Positions 1 through 4,374 of a stretch of DNA of 6,031 nt are shown piece after piece. Numbering within the stretch: position 1 is the first letter of the stretch; every line of letters begins with the position of its first letter. Both the position numbers and the translations under genes were made by a program. Where the stretch lies: positions 1-6,031 of the forward strand of contig JAPUIL010000510.1 in assembly GCA_027297085.1 (NCBI GenBank), given 5' to 3'. Source of the stretch: Verrucomicrobiota bacterium (GTDB taxonomy: Bacteria > Verrucomicrobiota > Verrucomicrobiia > Opitutales > UBA2995). The notes beneath the pieces are model-generated. The model saw nothing but the letters and a program-made list of their open reading frames with translations. It ran no database searches and was not told where the DNA came from.

Positions 1-347
1 AGGCGTACACCTGATTCTCCTGATTCTGAAAACTCTTCAGCTTCCCAGAGCACTTTATCAAAGCCAATGAGACCACCATGTAAGTGGTTAACCCCATCGT
101 TTACGGCCAATGAATAAACTTCTCCATCCAGTGTGAAACGACCTTTGGCGATTCGGTTACCGTAACGGCCAACCAGCGCCCCAAAATACGGGGACCGATC
201 CTGATAATCTTCAAGCTCATCAAATCCCAAAACGATATCCGCTACGTCACCATACCGGTCGGGGACCATAAGCTTTTTAATGATCCCGCCAAACCGGGCC
301 ACCTCCAGCTCAATACCGTTAGAATTACTCAGAGTACAATAGTCCAT
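1..347 (-). CDS. galM: aldose 1-epimerase (galactose mutarotase), N-terminal part, cut by window edge
   Basis: Reading the minus strand from the ATG at 347-345 gives 115 residues that run off the left edge. The family catalyses interconversion of alpha and beta anomers of aldoses such as galactose and glucose, usually in the cytoplasm. Recognisable family stretches are RFGGIIKKLMVPDR (18-31), DIVLGFDELEDY (37-48), PYFGALVGRYGNRIAKGRF (53-71) and NHLHGG followed by GFDKVLWEAE (87-104). Arg65 (in GNRI) and His90 (in LHGG) are 25 residues apart, matching the sugar-binding Arg71/His96 pair of the Lactococcus enzyme. The start is the only usable one: an in-frame TAA lies at 369-371 and no other start codon falls between. 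There is no signal peptide and no obvious Shine-Dalgarno sequence. The remaining two thirds, including the catalytic Glu, lie outside the window. It is transcribed divergently from the DUF547 gene. Confidence 0.93.
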   Translation of the reverse strand, partial: MDYCTLSNSNGIELEVARFGGIIKKLMVPDRYGDVADIVLGFDELEDYQDRSPYFGALVGRYGNRIAKGRFTLDGEVYSLAVNDGVNHLHGGLIGFDKVLWEAEEFSESGESGVR

Positions 348-465
348 ATATGAGAAGCAGCCAGGGTTTTAACGGCTCACACTGAAACGGGGAAGGAAAA
401 AGAGAGTTTGTAAGGATCGATGCGGAATGAATCACTAAACCTTACATCAATAAGAGTATTACCTC
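348..465. other. divergent intergenic region between galM and the DUF547 gene
   Basis: This 118-base gap separates two divergent starts and must hold both 5' control regions unless promoters lie inside genes. I see no convincing -35/-10 pair on either strand and no strong Shine-Dalgarno in front of either start; the best before the DUF547 ATG is a weak AAGAG at 452-456. The one structured element is the inverted repeat listed separately at 409-446. Confidence 0.6.
409..446. repeat. 7-bp inverted repeat upstream of the DUF547 gene
   Basis: TGTAAGG (409-415) and its exact reverse complement CCTTACA (440-446) are separated by 24 bases; the pairing does not extend inward or outward. It ends 19 bases before the DUF547 start codon. 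It could be a regulator site or a loose 5' UTR stem, but a 7-bp match in a gap this size can arise by chance, so the function is unproven. Confidence 0.35.
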
Positions 466-1221
466 ATGAAAATCTACGGGACCACTTTGCTAGCATCCTT
501 TTATTGCCTGCTTCTTACCGCAGAAGTCGCTTTGGCGAAGTTTGACCACAGCCTTTTCGACGAGATCCTCAAAACCCATGTTAAATCCGGCCTGGTGAAT
601 TATGTCGCCTTAAAAGAAGATAAACGCCTGGAAAACTACCTGGCTCTATTGAGCGAAGCAGATCTTGCTCTGCTGGATACTCGAGAGGAGAAAATGGCCT
701 TTTGGATAAACGCTTATAATGCCTACACTTTGAAGCTCATCGTAGCACACTATCCTACTGCCAGTATATTGGATATACCTCACAAAAAATATGAATCTCC
801 CTGGGAAATACCTTTAGCCAAGGTAGCCGGACAAACTCATACGCTCGACCACATTGAAAACGGTATTCTGAGGGTAAAGTTTCCAGACTCACGTATTCAT
901 TATGCATTGGTGTGCGCAGCACGTTCCTGCCCTCAATTGCGTAGCGAGGCATACACAGAAGAGCGACTCTACGATCAGATGAATGAACAAGGTACCTGGT
1001 TCATGGAAAACAGGAATTCCTTTGATCTCAAAACTCGTACCATGAATCTCTCGAAAGTGTTCGAATGGTATGCCGTTGATTTTGGGGAGGATGCATCCGA
1101 GACCCTCCGTACCATCGCCCCATTTACAAATCCTTCCATTCGGGAATCGATCGAAAAAAATTCTAAAGCTTGGAAAATAACATTTTCTGAGTGGGATTGG
1201 CGGCTGAATTTACAAAATTAA
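466..1221 (+). CDS. secreted DUF547 domain protein
   Basis: A 251-residue protein belonging to the DUF547 family (Pfam PF04784), whose biochemical role is not established. Residues 1-24 form a Sec signal peptide: Lys2, a hydrophobic core around 7-19, and an ALA|KF cleavage site after residue 24. Cys14 is not in a lipobox, so a soluble periplasmic or secreted protein is expected. DUF547 hallmarks follow in order: FWINAYNAYTL (79-89), LDHIENGILR (127-136), IHYALVCAARSCPQL (144-158) with the Cys150/Cys155 pair, LSKVFEWYAVDF (195-206), and a terminal SEWDWRLN (241-248). Length and motif order fit a complete small DUF547 protein. The ATG directly begins the signal peptide, which supports this start although the Shine-Dalgarno is weak. 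The neighbours (a sugar epimerase on the left, a TfoX-like gene on the right) do not suggest a function. Family assignment is firm; function is unknown. Confidence 0.92.
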   Translation: MKIYGTTLLASFYCLLLTAEVALAKFDHSLFDEILKTHVKSGLVNYVALKEDKRLENYLALLSEADLALLDTREEKMAFWINAYNAYTLKLIVAHYPTASILDIPHKKYESPWEIPLAKVAGQTHTLDHIENGILRVKFPDSRIHYALVCAARSCPQLRSEAYTEERLYDQMNEQGTWFMENRNSFDLKTRTMNLSKVFEWYAVDFGEDASETLRTIAPFTNPSIRESIEKNSKAWKITFSEWDWRLNLQN

Positions 1222-1309
1222 TCGGACAAAAGCTTAGGTTTTGTAAAAATTTCGAAAGATTAAGAATTGATTTTGACGAAAGGGGAAAATCCACTTTTCT
1301 AGCACCCCA

Positions 1310-1636
1310 ATGTTTACCAATCCTCTCACTTTCCTTTGGTCTGAAATTTTCGACTCTCTGCAAAACGACGATGTGCAACAAAGCACCGTGATTGGGCTGC
1401 CGTGTCTTCGCGTATACGATCACATTATAGCAGCCCTCGATTCAGAAAATGCTTCAGTCATTGTCAAACTGCCGGTTCATCGGGTCAATTATCTGGTAGC
1501 CGAAGGTTGGGGCCATTATTTTACAACCCCGAGCCTCACGCATCAGCAATGGATTCGGGTCAACCACATTGAACCAGCTCTGTGGAAAGAGCTCGTACAG
1601 GAAGCAACCCGCAACGCCAGTATTTCCCTGGCATAG
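1310..1636 (+). CDS. small TfoX N-terminal / MmcQ-YjbR-like protein
   Basis: A 108-residue cytoplasmic protein with no signal peptide or membrane segment. The pattern GLPCLRV (29-35), AALDSENASVIVKLP (41-55), then a Trp-containing strand QQWIRVNHIE (80-89) and a closing helix LWKELVQEATRNA (91-103), resembles the small TfoX/Sxy N-terminal-like and MmcQ/YjbR-like proteins of about 110 residues. In many of these an FGxPxLxV strand, a VVKLP strand, a KEWVxV strand and a W..L..A helix occur in this order. The match comes from recalled family patterns, not an alignment. The usual Met-Phe-Gly is Val-Ile-Gly here. Nothing shows a competence role; most small members are uncharacterised. The ATG at 1310 is the only start: an in-frame TGA lies at 1274-1276. 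The closest purine-rich tract, AAGGGGA at 1280-1286, is too far away to be a normal ribosome site. It follows the DUF547 gene after 88 bases and converges with arsM. Confidence 0.7.
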   Translation: MFTNPLTFLWSEIFDSLQNDDVQQSTVIGLPCLRVYDHIIAALDSENASVIVKLPVHRVNYLVAEGWGHYFTTPSLTHQQWIRVNHIEPALWKELVQEATRNASISLA

Positions 1637-1641
1637 AAACA

Positions 1642-1668
1642 CCGCTCCACCGTAGCAGAGCGGCTTTT
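1642..1668 (+). terminator. probable intrinsic terminator between the convergent TfoX-like and arsM genes
   Basis: CCGCTC (1642-1647) pairs perfectly with GAGCGG (1658-1663) across a 10-base loop and is followed by C then TTTT (1665-1668). It begins 5 bases after the stop of the plus-strand gene. On the minus strand the same hairpin lies 25 bases past the arsM stop but is followed only by a broken T-run (TGTTTC), so it may act weakly in both directions. The 6-bp GC-rich stem and short T tract make it plausible, not certain. Confidence 0.5.
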
Positions 1669-1688
1669 GATTCTCATGTGCGTTGAAA

Positions 1689-2474
1689 CTATTTCTCCGC
1701 GTACACAGTAACACTCAGAACCTTGATACCGGAGTCCAGCACGGTATCCGGTACAGAAATTTCCCGTTCCTTTTGTATCTTTATTTCGCTGAATCCGGCC
1801 TCTTTGATTTGCGCTAGAAAATGATCCTTTACCAGCGCCCCTGCGACACAGCCTACATAATCCGCAACGGAGTTTAGGATCGAATCGGGTAAGGGACCCG
1901 AAGTCACGATATCCGAAATACTGAAGTGTCCTCCCTTTTTAAGTACGCGATAAATTTCTGACAAAACGAGGGATTTATCCGGAACAAGATTCAGGACACA
2001 GTTGCTTACAACCACATCCACAGCATCCGAATCCACTGGTATGGAATCAATATCTCCTTCAATAAACTCAATATTCTCATACCCGAGCTTAATTCGATTG
2101 TCTTCAGCTTTCTGGATCATGGCTGGAGTAAAATCCAAGCCGATGACCCAGCCTTCAGGACCGGTTTCACGTCGGGCAATAAAAACATCGTTACCAGCGC
2201 CCGAACCCAAATCAAGAACTGTCATTCCTTTTTCAATACCGGCGAACTCGATCGGTAATCCACACCCAAGATTCAGGTCGGCTTCGGGAACATATCCGTC
2301 CAATTTATCATACGACTCACCTTCCCAAGAGTAGTCCTCAGTAGCGATGGTTCCCGAGCTGCAACCGCAACCACTCGAGCAACAACCACTCGAATTAGTT
2401 TCAGCAATTTTTCCATAGGTTTCCTGAACCGATGCTTTTATCTCGCCCGGATTGTTTCTATTTAGCGTGTCCAT
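1689..2474 (-). CDS. arsM: arsenite S-adenosylmethionine methyltransferase ArsM
   Basis: A 261-residue cytoplasmic enzyme that methylates trivalent arsenic using S-adenosylmethionine, giving methylated and potentially volatile arsenicals. The SAM-binding motif I is VLDLGSGAGNDVFIA (86-100), followed by the acidic motif at IGLDFTPAMI (111-120) and EGDIDSIP (139-146). The three cysteines that bind As(III) in the family are present: Cys71 in LNLGCGLPI, Cys159 in SNCVLNL and Cys209 in YVGCVAGAL. An additional N-terminal cluster (Cys31, 32, 36, 38 in a Ser/Gly-rich stretch) precedes the fold. The start at 2474 is chosen because AAAGGA (2486-2481) sits 6 bases upstream. A longer in-frame ATG at 2519 would overlap arsR and lacks such a site. 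It lies 23 bases after arsR, so the two are surely cotranscribed and ArsR-controlled. Length is typical of bacterial ArsM. Function is very likely; in vivo products (mono-, di- or trimethyl) cannot be read from sequence. Confidence 0.95.
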   Translation of the reverse strand: MDTLNRNNPGEIKASVQETYGKIAETNSSGCCSSGCGCSSGTIATEDYSWEGESYDKLDGYVPEADLNLGCGLPIEFAGIEKGMTVLDLGSGAGNDVFIARRETGPEGWVIGLDFTPAMIQKAEDNRIKLGYENIEFIEGDIDSIPVDSDAVDVVVSNCVLNLVPDKSLVLSEIYRVLKKGGHFSISDIVTSGPLPDSILNSVADYVGCVAGALVKDHFLAQIKEAGFSEIKIQKEREISVPDTVLDSGIKVLSVTVYAEK

Positions 2475-2480
2475 GATGAT

Positions 2481-2486
2481 TCCTTT
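2481..2486 (-). promoter_or_regulatory. ribosome binding site that fixes the arsM start
   Basis: On the minus strand AAAGGA lies 6 bases before the ATG at 2474, in the 23-base arsR-arsM spacer. It is the clearest Shine-Dalgarno in the window and argues for 2474 over the upstream in-frame ATG at 2519. Confidence 0.7.
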
Positions 2487-2497
2487 CTTTGATAAGT

Positions 2498-2872
2498 TTA
2501 TGCGTCGCTTGAACAACACGACTTTAGTTTTTCGGTATCTGCCCGAAGGAGTTCATGCTCCTCAGGTAGTGTATCGAGAATCTGATGAATCAGTTCATGC
2601 ACATGAGAACCCGCCGGGGTGATGGAGTAGTAAATCCACACCCAGTTTCGCCGGTCTTGAATAAGGCCGGCGTTTTTCAGAAATGCCAAATGCCGGGAAA
2701 TCTTTGAATTCCCGTACCCAGTGACCTGCTCGATCTGACAGTTACAAACCTCCCCACTCTGAGCCAACAGATTGAGAATGCGAATCCTGGGCGTCTCCGA
2801 CAACGCACGGAACAACAACGCAGTAGGTTCCAAAGCTTTTTCGGGCGCATCTATGGTGATGGTTTGAGGCAT
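2498..2872 (-). CDS. arsR: ArsR/SmtB-family metalloid-responsive repressor
   Basis: A 124-residue winged-helix repressor. LLFRALSETPRIRILNLLAQ (19-38) is the standard ArsR-family N-terminal helix pair. GEVCNCQIEQVTGYGNSKI (40-58) leads into the recognition helix SRHLAFLKNAGLI (59-71), and the wing is RRNWVWIYYSITP (74-86). Cys43 and Cys45 form the CxC motif at the place where classical arsenic-sensing ArsR proteins bind As(III). A second vicinal pair, Cys119-Cys120, sits in the C-terminal tail (KSCCSSDA), as in some other ArsR lineages where C-terminal cysteines sense arsenic. As(III) binding should release DNA and derepress arsR-arsM. The start at 2872 has only a weak AAAGAA upstream, but it lies just downstream of a promoter and palindrome on the same strand. 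It is followed by arsM after 23 bases. Assignment as ArsR family is firm; arsenic as the inducer is inferred from the CxC motif and from arsM. Confidence 0.94.
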   Translation of the reverse strand: MPQTITIDAPEKALEPTALLFRALSETPRIRILNLLAQSGEVCNCQIEQVTGYGNSKISRHLAFLKNAGLIQDRRNWVWIYYSITPAGSHVHELIHQILDTLPEEHELLRADTEKLKSCCSSDA

Positions 2873-2903
2873 TATTTCTTTATTTCTGCATTAACAGAAA
2901 TAA
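2872..2903. promoter_or_regulatory. candidate ArsR operator: palindrome plus an extra tandem half-site
   Basis: TTATTTCTG (2880-2888) and CAGAAATAA (2895-2903) form a perfect inverted repeat with 9-bp arms and a 6-base spacer. The 8-mer TTATTTCT occurs once more, immediately adjacent at 2872-2879, as a tandem direct repeat that touches the arsR start codon. The palindrome covers the expected -10/+1 region of the arsR promoter, where bound repressor would block RNA polymerase. Binding by ArsR is inferred from position and symmetry; the sequence does not match a particular published consensus that I can cite with certainty. Confidence 0.68.
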
Positions 2904-2921
2904 TTAGCCTAAAAATGTCAA
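2893..2921 (-). promoter_or_regulatory. sigma-70-type promoter of arsR-arsM
   Basis: On the minus strand a perfect TTGACA -35 box lies at 2921-2916. With 17-base spacing the -10 would be TCTGTT (2898-2893), a poor match; TGTTAA (2896-2891) or GTTAAT (2895-2890) at 19-20 spacing are alternatives. Transcription would start near 2885, giving a leader of under 20 bases before arsR. The weak -10 lies entirely inside the palindrome, consistent with a repressible promoter. Confidence 0.6.
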
Positions 2922-2977
2922 GAACACTTGCAAGAAATCAATGTTAGAGGACCTCTAGTCCCACGTTTCGGGGAATT

Positions 2978-4369
2978 TCATAAAGCTGGAGACTTGATGA
3001 CAATCATCTTCTCCTGCGTCAAATCCTCCATCGTAAAGGGAATTCCTCCAATTCCGAGGCCTGATGTCTTCCGGCCGGCAAAGGGCATCCAATCTACACG
3101 GAAAGCGGTGTGATCGTTTATCATGACGGCTGATGCACTCAATTTTTTGGCGGCCCTCATGGCTCGGTCTATATCCTGAGTGAATACCGAAGCCTGAAAA
3201 GCAACGGGCAACGCATTTGCCTGCTCGATGGCCTCATTCATCTCAGAGTAACTTGTAAGCGAGACAACCGGTCCGAATATTTCCATTTGTGAAACTCTGG
3301 TATTTGCTGGCGCATTCCGCAGCAGCGTAGGTTCGAAACAAGTCTCTGAGATCCGATTGCCACCCAGAATTACCCTCGTGCCCATCGATTTTGCTTCATT
3401 CACCCATTCCTCTACTCTGTCCGCCTCCCGAGGCAGAATCAGGGGTCCGACATCTGTTTCCGGCAAAGATGGGTCTCCCGATACTAGAGTCTCGATGTGC
3501 TCTTTAAGTTGTTGCTCAAGCTCATCCACGATTGATGTATGAGCGAACACCCGCTGAACGGAGACACATACTTGTCCCGCGTGATAATAACCGCCTTTAA
3601 CGAGGCTTGGGATCATACTATCAAGGTTGGCGTCCGGTTCTACAATAACCGGTGCCGCCCCTCCGTGCTCCAATGCACAGCGGGTGCCCGGAGCCAGCTT
3701 GGATCGCAAGTACCACCCTACCTGGCTGGAACCTATAAAACTAAAAAATGCCACTCTCGAATCCGTCACCAGAATCTCGCTATCCTCATTGGAAAGCAAA
3801 AGAATCTGGCACCATTCTTCCGGCAAACCGCACTCATACAGTAAATCTACAAAATGAATACAGCTCAGCGGTGTCATAGCGGCCGGTTTAATGATTACAG
3901 GACAACCAACTGCAACCGCTGGAACGACCTGATGAATAATAAGATTTAGAGGATGATTAAAGGCACTGATCGCCACTACCACTCCAATGGGCTCACGGAT
4001 GGTAAAGGCCAATCGTTGGGAAGATGCAGGATTCAGTCCCATAGGCACAGTTTTTCCATCCTCACTGTGCAATACTTCCACTGCATTTCGAATGCCTTGC
4101 ACGGCGCGGGCAGCTTCGACTTCAGCATCCTTCAAAGGTTTGCCTCCCTCTTTGGCGATGGTCATGGCAAAGCTGTCTTTTCGTTCGTCCAGCAAAGCCG
4201 CTGCCTTCTCGAGAATTTCCACACGTTCCCATACCGGCAGTGGGCTCCCAGAAGCCAATCTTGAGGCATCGGATAAACAACGCTCAACGTCCGCGGCCGA
4301 ATTGGTAACAAGAGTTTCCAGCTCCGACAAATCGAAGGGAGAAACAACGGTGAGCTTGTGGTCAGCCAT
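2978..4369 (-). CDS. NAD(P)-dependent aldehyde dehydrogenase family protein
   Basis: A 463-residue cytosolic aldehyde dehydrogenase that oxidises an aldehyde to the acid (or acyl product); the substrate is unknown. Catalytic features are in place: oxyanion Asn138 in SAFNHP, cofactor Lys161 in IIKPA, the Rossmann-type FIGSSQVG (211-218), general-base Glu234 in LEHGG, nucleophile Cys268 in HAGQVCVSVQRV, and Glu363 in EIFGPV. The last ~45 residues contain INDHTAFRVDWMPFAGRKTSG (417-437), where the family's F.G...SG motif lies. Ala164 takes the place of the Glu that favours NAD over NADP in many members, so NADP use is possible. His235 replaces the usual Leu of ELGG. It starts 5 bases after the stop of the TPP enzyme, with no clear Shine-Dalgarno, so translational coupling is likely. 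I recall close relatives of this LEHGGAAP type standing beside acetolactate-synthase-like genes in many bacteria. Length is normal to slightly short for the superfamily. Confidence 0.93.
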   Translation of the reverse strand: MADHKLTVVSPFDLSELETLVTNSAADVERCLSDASRLASGSPLPVWERVEILEKAAALLDERKDSFAMTIAKEGGKPLKDAEVEAARAVQGIRNAVEVLHSEDGKTVPMGLNPASSQRLAFTIREPIGVVVAISAFNHPLNLIIHQVVPAVAVGCPVIIKPAAMTPLSCIHFVDLLYECGLPEEWCQILLLSNEDSEILVTDSRVAFFSFIGSSQVGWYLRSKLAPGTRCALEHGGAAPVIVEPDANLDSMIPSLVKGGYYHAGQVCVSVQRVFAHTSIVDELEQQLKEHIETLVSGDPSLPETDVGPLILPREADRVEEWVNEAKSMGTRVILGGNRISETCFEPTLLRNAPANTRVSQMEIFGPVVSLTSYSEMNEAIEQANALPVAFQASVFTQDIDRAMRAAKKLSASAVMINDHTAFRVDWMPFAGRKTSGLGIGGIPFTMEDLTQEKMIVIKSPAL

Positions 4370-4374
4370 GGCGA

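Noticed and set aside
466..1221. DUF547 protein as a lipoprotein
   Set aside because: Cys14 is preceded by Ser-Phe-Tyr, not a lipobox, and a standard ALA cleavage site follows at residue 24.
1226..1244. Terminator after the DUF547 gene (ACAAAA, 7-base loop, TTTTGT)
   Set aside because: The stem is only 6 bp and almost all A-T, with no following T-run, so it is too weak to call.
1273..1302. Promoter for the TfoX-like gene (TTGACG at 1273-1278)
   Set aside because: At 17-base spacing the -10 position reads TTTCTA, a very poor match, so the -35-like hexamer is probably chance.
1163..1423. Minus-strand open frame across the DUF547/TfoX-like junction
   Set aside because: It is antisense to two supported genes, with no ribosome site or family resemblance.
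2475..2519. Longer arsM with start at 2519
   Set aside because: It would overlap the arsR 3' end by 22 bases and lacks a ribosome site, whereas AAAGGA sits 6 bases before the ATG at 2474 and the family-like sequence begins after that.
2945..2957. Terminator after the aldehyde dehydrogenase
   Set aside because: It has a 5-bp stem with a 3-base loop and no T-run on the minus strand; it is mentioned only in the read-through finding.
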